This document shows positions 1 to 8,548 of a stretch of 64,000 nt of DNA, in pieces. The notes beneath the pieces are model-generated. The model made no database searches. It was not told the origin of the DNA and worked only from the letters and a program-made list of their open reading frames with translations. The stretch comes from JAMQPK01 sp963761975 (GTDB lineage Bacteria; Acidobacteriota; Vicinamibacteria; Vicinamibacterales; JAMQPK01), in assembly GCA_963761975.1 (NCBI GenBank), contig CAVXIR010000002.1, positions 1,488,001 to 1,552,000 of the forward strand. The letters are read 5' to 3'. Positions within the stretch are counted from its first letter, which is position 1. Every line of letters starts with the position of its first letter. The translations under genes were made by a program, and so were the position numbers.

Positions 1-229
1 CGGCCGCGGTGCCGGCCGCCGCTCCGCCGACGAGGCGGAACATCAATGTCACCGTGCCCAAGGCGCCGGCCAGCGCGTTGTCTATCGTGAAGCTGCGCTG
101 AATATCGGAAAGCACAAACGTGAGGATCGTGAAATCGAACCCGTCGAGCATCCATCCGAAGAAGGCGGCGGCGAATGCCCGCTTCTGGTCTGGCGTCAGC
201 GATGGGAACTCGCGTAGAAACCGAATCAC
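1..229 (-). CDS. MFS transporter, N-terminal part (cut by window edge)
   Basis: The minus strand reads open from a GTG at 229-227 to the window edge, giving 76 residues. The N-terminus has a short cytoplasmic stretch (LTPDQKRAFAAAFFG), then a first membrane helix with the GWMLDGFDFTI pattern typical of sugar- or aromatic-acid-type MFS permeases, and a second helix with GALGTVTLMFRLVGGAAAG. An in-frame stop lies just upstream at 238-236, so GTG is the only usable start. MFS proteins of this type move small organic solutes with protons across the inner membrane; the substrate cannot be told. The remaining helices lie outside the window. Confidence 0.75.
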   Translation of the reverse strand, partial: MIRFLREFPSLTPDQKRAFAAAFFGWMLDGFDFTILTFVLSDIQRSFTIDNALAGALGTVTLMFRLVGGAAAGTAA

Positions 230-252
230 TGTCTGTTAGTAATACACCGACA

Positions 253-371
253 TAGCTGGTAGCTGGTAGCTGCTAGCTGATATCCGGTTGATGGCTTGTA
301 GCTAATGGCTTGTGGCTCACAGGCTAGCGGGGCAATGCTCGCGCTACCAGCTACAAGCTACGAGCGACAAG
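253..371. repeat. TAGCTGG/AGCTAC word repeat with inverted arms
   Basis: The gap before the DUF4956 gene is made of variants of the word TAGCTGG or TAGCTTG. The string TAGCTGGTAGC at 253-263 recurs inverted (GCTACCAGCTA) at 343-353, so the transcript could fold into a long stem. Similar word-repeat gaps occur elsewhere in the window (57085-57105, 54020-54050). Function unknown. Confidence 0.6.
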
Positions 372-413
372 TTATTGTGGCGAGCCTCTTGCTAACGGAT
401 GACTTGACCTTAC

Positions 414-1238
414 ATGCAGCATATACATACTCGCTTGCTCGGGGTGGCGTGTGTCACCTGGCTCGTCCTCGTCCTGTTGGCGGCAACGCCGAGCGGCGCG
501 CAAATGGTGGCCCCCCCGCCCGCTGCGCCGCCGGCCATGCAGACGCAGCCGGCCGAGTTGCCCCTGACTGGCGATGCGCCCGACGAGGCCCATCGGCAGT
601 CGCTCGGGTCTTGGGAGATCGACCTTCATGCGTTTGTCTCGCTTCCGCTCGCGACGATTCTGGGCGCGACGCTCGCGATGCGGCCTCGCAGGCGGGGCAC
701 TCCTCCGCGCTCGTCCCAGGTCGTCCAGACGCAGATCATCCTGTCGATCATCGGAGCGCTTGTCATGATCGTCGTCGGCACGAGCCTGGCGCGCGCATTC
801 GGCGTCGTCGGCGCTGCTGGCCTCGTGCGGTACCGCGCGAAGATCGACGATCCGAAAGATGCGGGCGTCATGCTGACGACGCTGGCTGTCGGCCTGGGAT
901 GCGGTATCGGCGTCTACGGTCTTGCGGTGTTCGCCACCGTATTTCTAATGGCCGTGCTATGGGTCATCGAGTCTTTCGAGCCCAGCGCGAAGCAGGAGTT
1001 CATCCTCGAAGTCAAATCGAACAATGCCGCGAAGCTGCAGCCCACGGTCGAGGCTTTGCTGCGGCGGCGCCGCGTGAAATACGAGCTTCGCGAGTCGAAG
1101 CCCGAAGAGTTCTCGTACCTCGTGCAAATGCCGATGGACGTCAAGACCGACGGCATCTCGGCAGAAATCATCGCGCTCGATCCCGATCCGGGGACAGGCG
1201 TGGAGTGGAAAACGGAAGGCAAGAAGAAGGCGGCCTGA
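414..1238 (+). CDS. DUF4956 / MgtC-like membrane protein
   Basis: 274 residues. Residues about 5-29 form a signal or first membrane helix, followed by a proline/alanine-rich linker (30-65). Residues 72-188 carry four predicted helices with the conserved core ARAFGVVGAAGLVRYRAKI (126-144) and DPKDAGVMLTTLAVGLG (146-162), typical of DUF4956 and related to MgtC/SapB proteins. Residues 190-274 form a cytoplasmic alpha/beta tail. Family members are inner-membrane proteins of uncertain role and are sometimes linked to polyphosphate (VTC-type) proteins; no such partner is seen here. The next gene starts 8 bases downstream, so the two are probably co-transcribed. Function is not established by the sequence. 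Confidence 0.75.
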   Translation: MQHIHTRLLGVACVTWLVLVLLAATPSGAQMVAPPPAAPPAMQTQPAELPLTGDAPDEAHRQSLGSWEIDLHAFVSLPLATILGATLAMRPRRRGTPPRSSQVVQTQIILSIIGALVMIVVGTSLARAFGVVGAAGLVRYRAKIDDPKDAGVMLTTLAVGLGCGIGVYGLAVFATVFLMAVLWVIESFEPSAKQEFILEVKSNNAAKLQPTVEALLRRRRVKYELRESKPEEFSYLVQMPMDVKTDGISAEIIALDPDPGTGVEWKTEGKKKAA

Positions 1239-1246
1239 GGGAGCGC

Positions 1247-2158
1247 ATGAAGCTGATCATTCAACCCAAGGACGGCCTGACGCCGCTCATTGGGGCGATC
1301 AAGAAAGCCACCAAACAGATCGAAATTACGATCTTTCGATTCGATGTCAGAGAGCTTCAGCGTGCGCTCGAGAGCGCGGTCACTCGCGGCGTGAAGGTCC
1401 ACGCGCTGATTGCCCACACGTCGGGCGGCGGAGCGAAGAGGTTGCGCAAACTCGAGCTCGATCTGCTGTCCGCGGGGGTCACCGTCTCGCGCACAGACGA
1501 TGACTTGTTGCGGTATCACAACAAGATGGCGATGATTGACGGCGAGACGCTGTACGCCCTGGGCTTCAATTTCACCAGGCTCGACATCGAAAAAAGCCGC
1601 AGCATGGGGGTCGCAACCAAGAACAAGACGATCGTTGCCGAAGCCAACAAGCTGTTCGAAGCCGATTCGACCCGTCAGCCCTACACAGCGGGTCACGACA
1701 CGTTCCTGGTGAGCCCCGAGAACGCGCGGACCGGGCTCGCAAACTTCATCAGAGGTGCGAAGAAAGAGCTGCTGATCTACGATATGAAGATCAGCGATCG
1801 CCAGATGCTCAAGCTCCTTCAGGACCGTGTGAAAACCGGCGTCGATGTGCGCATCCTCGGTAAGGTCGGTAAAAAGGGGGAGGGGCTGAAAGCCGAGAGG
1901 ATGCCGGGCATGCGGCTCCACCTCCGCGCGATGCTCCGCGACGGCTCCGGGCTGTTCCTGGGAAGCATGAGCCTGCGGGCCGTCGAGCTCGACAAGCGGC
2001 GCGAGGTCGGGGTCATCGTGAAAGAACGCGCAGCCGCCAAACAGTTCCGCGAGATTTTCGAAGAGGACTGGGCGAAGACCGTAAGCGGCAAGAAAGTTGA
2101 GAAAGACAAGAAAGTTGAGAAAGAAGAGAAGAAAGAAGAGACAGCCGTCGCCGTATAA
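1247..2158 (+). CDS. Phospholipase D-like protein with two HxK/HxR motifs
   Basis: 303 residues, starting at ATG 1247 eight bases after the previous stop. Two PLD half-domains are visible: HNKMAMIDG at 91-99 (canonical HxK then D) and HLRAMLRDG at 225-233, where Arg replaces the usual Lys. Each is followed by GFNFT or GSMSL, the G-[ST]-x-N-like element of cardiolipin-synthase-type PLDs. The last 25 residues are a Lys/Glu-rich repeat (KKVEKDKKVEKEEKKEE). There is no signal peptide, so it is probably cytoplasmic. Family members cut or transfer phosphodiesters in phospholipids or nucleic acids. The HxR substitution in the second motif leaves activity uncertain. Confidence 0.8.
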   Translation: MKLIIQPKDGLTPLIGAIKKATKQIEITIFRFDVRELQRALESAVTRGVKVHALIAHTSGGGAKRLRKLELDLLSAGVTVSRTDDDLLRYHNKMAMIDGETLYALGFNFTRLDIEKSRSMGVATKNKTIVAEANKLFEADSTRQPYTAGHDTFLVSPENARTGLANFIRGAKKELLIYDMKISDRQMLKLLQDRVKTGVDVRILGKVGKKGEGLKAERMPGMRLHLRAMLRDGSGLFLGSMSLRAVELDKRREVGVIVKERAAAKQFREIFEEDWAKTVSGKKVEKDKKVEKEEKKEETAVAV

Positions 2159-2170
2159 AGATCAAACGCA

Positions 2171-2197
2171 AACGGGGTCGACCCTCCCGACCCCGTT
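2171..2197. terminator. Bidirectional terminator between convergent genes
   Basis: A perfect 10-bp stem (AACGGGGTCG at 2171-2180, CGACCCCGTT at 2188-2197) with a 7-base loop lies between the stops of the PLD gene and the convergent outer-membrane gene. The minus-strand side is followed by a T-rich run, so it suits the outer-membrane gene best. Confidence 0.75.
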
Positions 2198-2203
2198 CTC
2201 GGC

Positions 2204-3421
2204 TCAGTCAAACGCTCCGAAGCTCCAGAACACCTGCATGCCATCGCCGCCGAAGCCCACATCCATCCGCCCAACCGTTCTGCCCTTCCGCATGTAGCTG
2301 AGGCTGAAGCCAGTCGACGTTTTGAGATCCTTGAACAGCTCCGACGTGCGTGGCGCGACCTGGCCCGCATCGACAAAAACGGTCGAGTGAATGTAACGAT
2401 GAAGTGGGATGCGGTACTCCGCCTGCATCAGCACCAAGTCCCGATCGCGGAAGCGATAGTTACGGTAGCCGCGCAGCGTCGCGCGCGTGCCGTCCGAGCC
2501 GAGCATCTCGGGATCGGATCGGAACGCCTTCAACCCGCCGCTGCCGCCGAGTGTGTAGAGCATGTAAAACGGTACATCTGCGCCAGTGTTGGTCGACGCG
2601 AGGAAACCGTGCAGCGTGAGGCGCTGTCCCGGAAAAAAGCCGGGGATGCGCTGCTGTACTTCTGCTTCCCAACGATGAAAGTTGTAATGGCCACTGTCAT
2701 GATCGCGCACCGATTCCAGGGCCACCTGATAGGCACCGCGATAGACTTCGATGGCGTCGGCCGATTCGGGATCTGCGACGACGGGATACACGAATTCCGC
2801 GTAACCGCGATATCTGCCAAATGCCGGTTCCGCTGAAAAGCCGCCGGGAACTGCGGATTCTGGGAACCTGTCGTGGATGGACGGTATGTTGGGGTTTTTG
2901 CCGCGTCCGATGTCCGGCAGATAGAGCGCGACGCTGCCGCCCAACTTCACGACCGGCGTCACCTGATGCCAGCCGCGTGTGCCGAATGTCGTTTCGCGCA
3001 GACGAAATGACGCGCGATCGTCGTACAACGCGCCAGGCCCGGTGCCGAAGAAGTTGATCCGGTTCATGTGTCGCGCCGCGCCGAACACGCCAAGCTGTGA
3101 ACGTTTCGAAGACGAACGCCGTCCGATTTCACCTGCGAGCGTCCAGTATTGGCGAACGGTCACCATCGCTTCGCCCTCGCGATACCAGCGCGCGTCTTCT
3201 GGAGAGTCGTAGCCGACACCGAACCCAAGTCCACCGCCTGAAGCAACGCCGCCAATGATGGGATGAATCGGTTTGCTGAACGAATCGATAACGGCCTTGC
3301 CCCACGATGGAACGGGGAGATTCTCGAAGTCCTCTGCACTGTTGCCCGACGTCTGTGCGTTCTGCGCCGTAGCTGGCAACGGAAGAAGAGCGACGAGTAG
3401 AAAAACAGTGATGGCTCTCAT
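2204..3421 (-). CDS. BamA/TamA-like Omp85 surface antigen
   Basis: 405 residues from the ATG at 3421, chosen because it begins a clean signal peptide (MRAITVFLLVALLPLPATAQ); an upstream start at 3451 would add ten residues before it. The mature protein begins with an acidic linker, then SKPIHPIIGGVASGGGLGFGVGY, the opening strand of an Omp85 C-terminal barrel. It shows alternating barrel strands and ends in a barrel-like VFWSFGAFD, with an aromatic near the C-terminus. A GSGGLKAFRSDPEMLG region resembles the L6-loop RG[YF] area of Omp85 proteins (here GYRNYRFRD follows). POTRA domains are absent, so this is a barrel-only member, perhaps a patatin- or kinase-family partner or a lipid/protein translocator. 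Outer membrane. Confidence 0.75.
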   Translation of the reverse strand: MRAITVFLLVALLPLPATAQNAQTSGNSAEDFENLPVPSWGKAVIDSFSKPIHPIIGGVASGGGLGFGVGYDSPEDARWYREGEAMVTVRQYWTLAGEIGRRSSSKRSQLGVFGAARHMNRINFFGTGPGALYDDRASFRLRETTFGTRGWHQVTPVVKLGGSVALYLPDIGRGKNPNIPSIHDRFPESAVPGGFSAEPAFGRYRGYAEFVYPVVADPESADAIEVYRGAYQVALESVRDHDSGHYNFHRWEAEVQQRIPGFFPGQRLTLHGFLASTNTGADVPFYMLYTLGGSGGLKAFRSDPEMLGSDGTRATLRGYRNYRFRDRDLVLMQAEYRIPLHRYIHSTVFVDAGQVAPRTSELFKDLKTSTGFSLSYMRKGRTVGRMDVGFGGDGMQVFWSFGAFD

Positions 3422-3637
3422 CGGAGAACACAATGCATGGCGCATGCCCATTGGTTCGCTTTTGGGGGGCGGCGAGAATGTTTCAATCGCAGACAGTTCT
3501 GGCAGTGTAAGCGCTGTATGTCATTACCCAGAAAGGGTATGCCGAATGGTACACGCCTTGCGACTCCTGTTACTGCCGATGTTTTTACGTCGGCTGTTGT
3601 AGTGCTGACCTTCGTATGTCGGCAAAAGGAGAACACT

Positions 3638-3898
3638 GTGAAGGCTAAGAAAAACCGGAAGGAACAACCTGGCGACGTCCTCGGTATCAGTAATCCAGGA
3701 GGTCCCAAGCTGCCGCATCCACCATCAGATGGCAGCACTCCGCGTGGGATTGACGTGCGCGGCGAGCCGAAGCGTCACTGGGGTGATGAAGATATCCCTC
3801 AGAGCGACGGTGCTACCGGTGTCGACATGGGTGGAGCCGGTGCGGGCCCGCAGATTTCCTCAGCGCAGCCGCGCCCCAAGGTAGAAGACGAAAGCTAA
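3638..3898 (+). CDS. Small Gly/Pro-rich hypothetical protein
   Basis: 86 residues from GTG 3638, which has an AAAGGAG ribosome-binding site seven bases upstream. The reading frame stays open further upstream but without such a site. The protein is hydrophilic and low in complexity (N-terminal KAKKNRKEQ, then PGGPKLPHPPSDGS, a central DIPQSDGATGVDMGGAGAG), with no membrane segment or cysteine. It is probably disordered. Its stop overlaps the stop of the convergent ftsH by four bases. No family recognised. Confidence 0.55.
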   Translation: MKAKKNRKEQPGDVLGISNPGGPKLPHPPSDGSTPRGIDVRGEPKRHWGDEDIPQSDGATGVDMGGAGAGPQISSAQPRPKVEDES

Positions 3899-5679
3899 GC
3901 GGCTTCTCCGAGCAACGCGAGGAATTCCTCGCGCTCCAGACTTCCGTGTACCAACAAAGCCTCCGCCATGCCGTCGAGCACGGCACGGCGGCGGCTCAAC
4001 GTGTCGACCGCGTGATCGAACGACCGAGTGAGAAGCCCCTGCACTTCGGCTTCGATGCGTCCAGTCGCTTCTTCGCTCCACTCGCCAGAACCGGAATCGC
4101 CTGCGCGGCGCCCTCGATTGTCGTTCGTCGGGAAGGCAACCGGACCCATGGTGGATGACATGCCGAACTCGCAGATCATCCGGCGGGCCAGATTGGTGGC
4201 ACGTTCGAGATCGTTGGCGGCGCCCGTCGAGAACTTGCCGAACGCGACGTGCTCGGCGGCCCGGCCGCCCAGGAGCACGGCGAGGCGATCCATCAATTCA
4301 TCTTCCTGAAGGAGGTTGCGATCTTCCGGCGTCTGCTGCATGTAGCCGAGTGCGGCGAGGCCGCGTGGGACGATCGAGACTTTGTGCACCGGCTCTGCGC
4401 TCGCCGCGAGCTCGGCCACGATGGCGTGACCCGCTTCGTGAAACGCGACGATGCGCCGTTCCTTGGTGTTGATGAGGCGGTTCTTGCGCTCGAGGCCGAC
4501 GACCACGCGATCGATCGCGGCGTGCAGCTCGTTCATCCCCACTTCGCTTTTCTCGTTCCGCGCCGCGAGGAGCGCGGCTTCGTTGAGCACGTTTTCGAGG
4601 TCGGCCCCGACCATTCCCGGCGTGCGGCGCGCCACGTACTCGAGGTCGACATCAACGGCCAGCTTCACCTTGCGTGCGTGCACCTGAAGAATGGCGTGCC
4701 GGCCGATACCGTCGGGGCGGTCGACGAGCACCTGCCGATCGAAGCGCCCGGGGCGCAACAGCGCGGTATCGAGTATCTCGGCGCGGTTGGTGGCCGCGAG
4801 CACGATGATGCCGTCGTGCGAGTCGAAGCCGTCCATCTCGACGAGCAGCTGATTCAGCGTCTGTTCCCGCTCGTCCGTGCCGCCTCCGCCGTGCGATCCG
4901 GAGCGGCTCTTGCCGATGGCATCGAGCTCGTCGATGAACACAATCGCCGGCGCTTTCGTCTTCGCCTGCTCAAAGAGCTTGCGTACGCGCGAGGCCCCGA
5001 CGCCGACGAAGACTTCGATGAATTCCGACGCGCTTGCCGAGAAGAAGGGCACGCCGGCCTCGCCGGCGACCGCGCGCGCGAGCAGCGTCTTGCCGGTGCC
5101 CGGAGGGCCGACGAGCAGAGCTCCCTTCGGCACGCGCGCGCCAAGCGATGCGAACTTCGCAGGGCTGCGCAGAAACTTGACGATCTCTTCGAGCTCCTCT
5201 TTCGCTTCGTCGACGCCGGCCACCGAATCGAAGCCGGTTCGCGGGCGGACGTTCTTATCGCGCGAGCGCAAGCGGCCGCGCGTCAGCGACGTCACCGATT
5301 TCACCGGGTTCATACGCTTGTACGACATGCCGAGGATGAGCACGAAGGTCAGCCCTGCGACGATGCCAAGGATGAGCGAAATATGCGATTCATCAGACTT
5401 GATTCCCTGATACACGATGTTTTTCGATTCGAGGAGCGGCACGATCGCGTCGTTGGGTATCGGCGTGGCGACCCACTGAGCAGGCGCGCCTGCCTGCCGC
5501 GCAGTTTGCGTGGGCGTCGCTCGTACTTCAGTCTGTGATATGCGGACTTCGCGGACATCGCCGTTCGCGATGTGCTGCTTCAGCGTGCTGTAGGGAATGT
5601 CGACCGTCTCGTTGGTGCGGCAACCACTGGCGGCGAGCGCCACGAGCAGGAAAAGAGAGAAATAGCGAGTCCACGACAT
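3895..5679 (-). CDS. ftsH: ATP-dependent zinc metalloprotease FtsH
   Basis: 594 residues from ATG 5679. Two membrane segments (about 7-20 and 100-119) flank a short periplasmic domain. The AAA+ module has Walker A GPPGTGKT (191-198) and Walker B IVFIDELDA (246-254), with an arginine-finger region LLRPGRFDRQ. The protease domain has HEAGH (414-418) and the third zinc ligand Asp490 (STGAANDLE). FtsH degrades misfolded or regulatory membrane and cytosolic proteins as a hexamer in the inner membrane. It lacks the long C-terminal tail of some orthologues. The first helix ends in ALAASGC (Cys20), a lipobox-like string that is unusual for FtsH. The next gene upstream is a glutathione peroxidase 110 bases away on the same strand. 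Confidence 0.97.
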   Translation of the reverse strand: MSWTRYFSLFLLVALAASGCRTNETVDIPYSTLKQHIANGDVREVRISQTEVRATPTQTARQAGAPAQWVATPIPNDAIVPLLESKNIVYQGIKSDESHISLILGIVAGLTFVLILGMSYKRMNPVKSVTSLTRGRLRSRDKNVRPRTGFDSVAGVDEAKEELEEIVKFLRSPAKFASLGARVPKGALLVGPPGTGKTLLARAVAGEAGVPFFSASASEFIEVFVGVGASRVRKLFEQAKTKAPAIVFIDELDAIGKSRSGSHGGGGTDEREQTLNQLLVEMDGFDSHDGIIVLAATNRAEILDTALLRPGRFDRQVLVDRPDGIGRHAILQVHARKVKLAVDVDLEYVARRTPGMVGADLENVLNEAALLAARNEKSEVGMNELHAAIDRVVVGLERKNRLINTKERRIVAFHEAGHAIVAELAASAEPVHKVSIVPRGLAALGYMQQTPEDRNLLQEDELMDRLAVLLGGRAAEHVAFGKFSTGAANDLERATNLARRMICEFGMSSTMGPVAFPTNDNRGRRAGDSGSGEWSEEATGRIEAEVQGLLTRSFDHAVDTLSRRRAVLDGMAEALLVHGSLEREEFLALLGEAA

Positions 5680-5789
5680 GAGTGAAATGTGTTCCGTTGG
5701 TGCGGACGGGCGGGCAGGAGCGCCGACCTCAATGAGTAGTGTAGCAAGGGTCCTACAATCGTCAGACCGGAATTCGTCTTGAACGCCGT

Positions 5790-6341
5790 TCACCGAGTCA
5801 GCGCCTTCGCGATAGCGCCGCGCAGCTCCGGAGATTCCGGCGTGACGGCGCTGGGAAAGAACGCGACGACCTTGCCATCCTTGCCGATGACGTATTTGGC
5901 GAAGTTCCACGACGGCAATTGTCCGCTGGCGCCGAGAAACGCATAGACCGGCGACTGGCTGGGGCCCGGGCGGGTTGAGAGCTTCGCGAACATCGGAAAA
6001 CTGACACCGTAGTTCTTTCGGCAGAACTCGGCGATCTCTTGAGCCGTGCCCGGCTCCTGGCCGCCGAAATCGTTGCTCGGAAATCCGAGCACCGAAAAGC
6101 CCTTCGACGACATCTCGCGATGCAGCTTCTCCAGCCCTTCATATTGCGGCGTATATCCGCACTCGCTCGCCGTATTGACGACGAGCAGTACTTTTCCGCG
6201 ATAGGCCGCGAGATCGGCGGGCTGGCCGGCGAGAGTCTGCGTTTTCAGATCGTGAAACGACGCGGGTTGTTGCGACATGAGCGAAACCGAGGTGAGGACC
6301 ATCAGCATCGACGGCGCGAGCGCCAATCTCAATGTCATCAT
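5790..6341 (-). CDS. Glutathione peroxidase family protein (exported)
   Basis: 183 residues. The N-terminal 22 residues look like a signal peptide. The peroxidase core has NTASECGYTPQ with the peroxidatic Cys (no selenocysteine), then LGFPSNDFGGQEPGT and WNFAKYVIGKDGK, giving the usual Cys-Gln-Trp-Asn active-site set. Bacterial members reduce hydrogen or lipid peroxides, generally with thioredoxin rather than glutathione. The signal peptide suggests a periplasmic location. It precedes ftsH on the same strand; a shared stress role is possible but not shown. Confidence 0.88.
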   Translation of the reverse strand: MMTLRLALAPSMLMVLTSVSLMSQQPASFHDLKTQTLAGQPADLAAYRGKVLLVVNTASECGYTPQYEGLEKLHREMSSKGFSVLGFPSNDFGGQEPGTAQEIAEFCRKNYGVSFPMFAKLSTRPGPSQSPVYAFLGASGQLPSWNFAKYVIGKDGKVVAFFPSAVTPESPELRGAIAKALTR

Positions 6342-6433
6342 GGTGTGAGGGTAGCACGGGTGGGGGGCGGAAAATTTCCTTCGCGTCTTCGCGTTGAGTC
6401 AGTCCGGCCTGGGGAAGCTGTGTCGAGCGGCGC

Positions 6434-7660
6434 CTACGCGACGCCTGACGAATGCTGCCGCTGCATCGGGGCCTTCTCGCTGAAATCGTTCATGAAGTTC
6501 TCGATCGCCGCTTCGTCGACGTCGGCGAACTTCACGCCCGTTCGGTAGACCGAGAGGCTCGTGCCCGGCTGCTCGTAGACGACCCACACGACTCGGCCTT
6601 TACAGATGAGTTGTCCCGTTGCGGTCGGCACGACGAGTCGCACCAGCTGGTTCGGCTTGACCGCCTGTCTGAGAATCGCCTGTGCGCCGCCGCTTGAGAG
6701 ATCGACGAGCTCACCAGGGATGCCGTCGACGTTCACGTCGATGCCGCGGCGAATCTTGACGCGTTTGGCGTCCCGCGCCTTTTCAGAGAACTGCAACGGC
6801 TTCTTCTGACCGCTCGCCAACTCGACCGGCGCGGGGCTCGGCGGTGGAGCGGTCTTGGCGGGCACGACTTTCACAGGCGCTGGCCTGGCGAACTCTTTGT
6901 GAGGCGAGATCACCTGGGTCGCAGGAGTCGACGGCGCGCGGGCCGGTTCACGCTCGCGAAGCATCTGTGACAGTGCGCCAGACAGCTTCTGACTGACCGC
7001 TTCGAGCTGATGACATTGCGCTTCAGCGGCGGCTTTGGCGGCGGTGACGGTCTTGACGCGCTCCAGCAGCTCGGCGCGTTCGACGGACAAGTCCTGCACC
7101 TGCTGCTGCGAAGCTGTCAGGCTGGCGCTCTTCGTCTCGGCGTCGCGTTGGGCGTTCTTCAGCTTCACCTGGAGATCGGCGAGCTGCGCCTGAGCCGTCT
7201 CGAGCGCCGTCGTCAGCTTCCTCTGCTCGTTGAGGGTTTCAGCGTGTTGCGCCTCCGAGGCTCGTTGCGCGGCTTCCGCTCGGGCCGCTCTGTTCTGAGC
7301 CGATTCGACGTCCTTCTTCGCGGCTTCGAGCGCGGACCGGAGCGCGGTGCCGGCGGTGATCTCCGAGCTGAGACGCGCGCGCAGTTCGGTTTCGATGGCA
7401 GCGAGCGCCTGCGCCGCCGCGGATTCGGCCTGTTTCCGCGCGTGGTTGGCGCGCTCGGCCGCCGCATGGGACAGATGCTTGACCGCGGTATCGACGGTGG
7501 CCGCGTGGCCGGCCTCGTCCAGAGCCGCTTCGATGGATGAGAGTTGGCGATCAAGTGCGGCCCGAAGTGTCCTGAGCTGCAGGTGCCAATTCTCAGAGAC
7601 CTGGTGCGTCAGGGTCTCGAGCGAGGCGCGAATTTGAACGTCTTCGTTTTGGTTGTCCAT
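6434..7660 (-). CDS. Coiled-coil protein with C-terminal PilZ domain
   Basis: 408 residues from ATG 7660; an upstream in-frame start exists but adds an unlikely basic leader. Residues about 5-235 are a long Ala/Glu/Gln-rich coiled coil, followed by a Pro/Ala linker and a C-terminal PilZ-like domain. That domain begins KKPLQFSEKARDAKRVKIRRG and contains VDLSSGGAQAILRQAV, matching the D/NxSxxG motif of PilZ; the usual RxxxR arginines are represented by the KRVKIRR region. PilZ domains bind cyclic di-GMP. A GGDEF protein is encoded 43 kb away in this window. No membrane segment is seen, so it is probably a cytosolic effector, perhaps of motility or surface polymers. Confidence 0.8.
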   Translation of the reverse strand: MDNQNEDVQIRASLETLTHQVSENWHLQLRTLRAALDRQLSSIEAALDEAGHAATVDTAVKHLSHAAAERANHARKQAESAAAQALAAIETELRARLSSEITAGTALRSALEAAKKDVESAQNRAARAEAAQRASEAQHAETLNEQRKLTTALETAQAQLADLQVKLKNAQRDAETKSASLTASQQQVQDLSVERAELLERVKTVTAAKAAAEAQCHQLEAVSQKLSGALSQMLREREPARAPSTPATQVISPHKEFARPAPVKVVPAKTAPPPSPAPVELASGQKKPLQFSEKARDAKRVKIRRGIDVNVDGIPGELVDLSSGGAQAILRQAVKPNQLVRLVVPTATGQLICKGRVVWVVYEQPGTSLSVYRTGVKFADVDEAAIENFMNDFSEKAPMQRQHSSGVA

Positions 7661-7860
7661 CACAGCCCCGTGGTCAAAGGACCTTATTTCAATCCCGCGC
7701 GGAAGCAATTGTGGTACCCGCGCTCGACCTTCGGATTTTGTCGCGGAGCCGCGTTTTCGCCGCACGATTTTGCAAGCGTAAGACGATTCCTGTATGCGGA
7801 CGGGAGTGGGCGCACCGGCGCGTTTTTGGCCGTGTTTGTGCCGGTATTCCCTTGGGAGTG

Positions 7861-7876
7861 CCGACCTTCGGGTCGG
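7861..7876. terminator. UUCG-loop hairpin downstream of secreted-protein gene
   Basis: CCGACC-TTCG-GGTCGG forms a 6-bp stem with a TTCG tetraloop (plus strand), ten bases past the stop of the minus-strand gene that follows. There is no T run, so termination would be inefficient or factor-assisted. The surrounding 7661-7886 gap holds nothing else recognisable. Confidence 0.4.
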
Positions 7877-7886
7877 ACATCAGCAG

Positions 7887-8384
7887 TTACCGCGCCTTCA
7901 GAAAGACGTTCTTGCCGACCGAGGTATTCGGCGCGTTCGCGGATCGGACGACGCCGGTGCCGCCGGTTTGATAGCCGTGCTGCACCACGAGACTGACCTC
8001 AACCGCCATTTCAGTTGCGGCGGGATTGAGGCTCCGCGCTTCCTCGATCGTGACAGCTTGATTATTGATGTGGGTCACCAGGTACGTGAGCAGCCTCGAT
8101 CCGTCCCAACGGAACGTCCCCATCGGTTCTCCGGCCGCAGCTGTTTTCGATCCGACTGGAACGTATCTCACCACCTCGGTGGCTCCATTGCGGGTCGTCT
8201 CGACTCGCAACTCATCCGGCGCCTGACGGATGGCGAGCGTCACCGGACCAATGGGAGTGCCCTGAGCGGCAGCCTCGCTCCGCGACAAATCCATCGTCCA
8301 GGTGCCGGAGAAGTCGGGGATCGCCTGAGCAAAGCCGAGGGAGCCCAGCGCGGCGACGAACACGCTCAATATCAGGGTTTTCAT
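7887..8384 (-). CDS. Secreted hypothetical protein, lipocalin-like start
   Basis: 165 residues from ATG 8384, where a clean signal peptide starts (MKTLILSVFVAALGSLGFAQA); the frame is open for 36 more codons upstream without a signal. The mature protein starts with PDFSGTWTMDLSRSEAAA, a pattern common to many small exported proteins of Acidobacteria, and is beta-rich with few charged clusters. No catalytic motif is seen. It is divergent from the DUF1080 gene, so the 165-bp gap between them holds both promoters. Function unknown. Confidence 0.7.
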   Translation of the reverse strand: MKTLILSVFVAALGSLGFAQAIPDFSGTWTMDLSRSEAAAQGTPIGPVTLAIRQAPDELRVETTRNGATEVVRYVPVGSKTAAAGEPMGTFRWDGSRLLTYLVTHINNQAVTIEEARSLNPAATEMAVEVSLVVQHGYQTGGTGVVRSANAPNTSVGKNVFLKAR

Positions 8385-8548
8385 GCCGGCCGATCGTGCA
8401 ACGGCGATACCACTGAACAGTCGACCGATTGCTCCAGAACGAAGAGAGTCGCCAATGATCGTGCATCGATCTGCGTCACAAGGTTCTGGCAATGGACGCC
8501 CCCCTTATCTGTTATCCTCATCGGCATCCATTTTCAGGAGGAGCACAC

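Noticed and set aside
914..1921. 335-codon minus-strand frame
   Set aside because: Opposes the DUF4956 and PLD genes, which have recognisable motifs.
4249..5538. Long plus-strand open frame opposite ftsH
   Set aside because: Antisense shadow of a clear FtsH gene in high-GC DNA; no motif.
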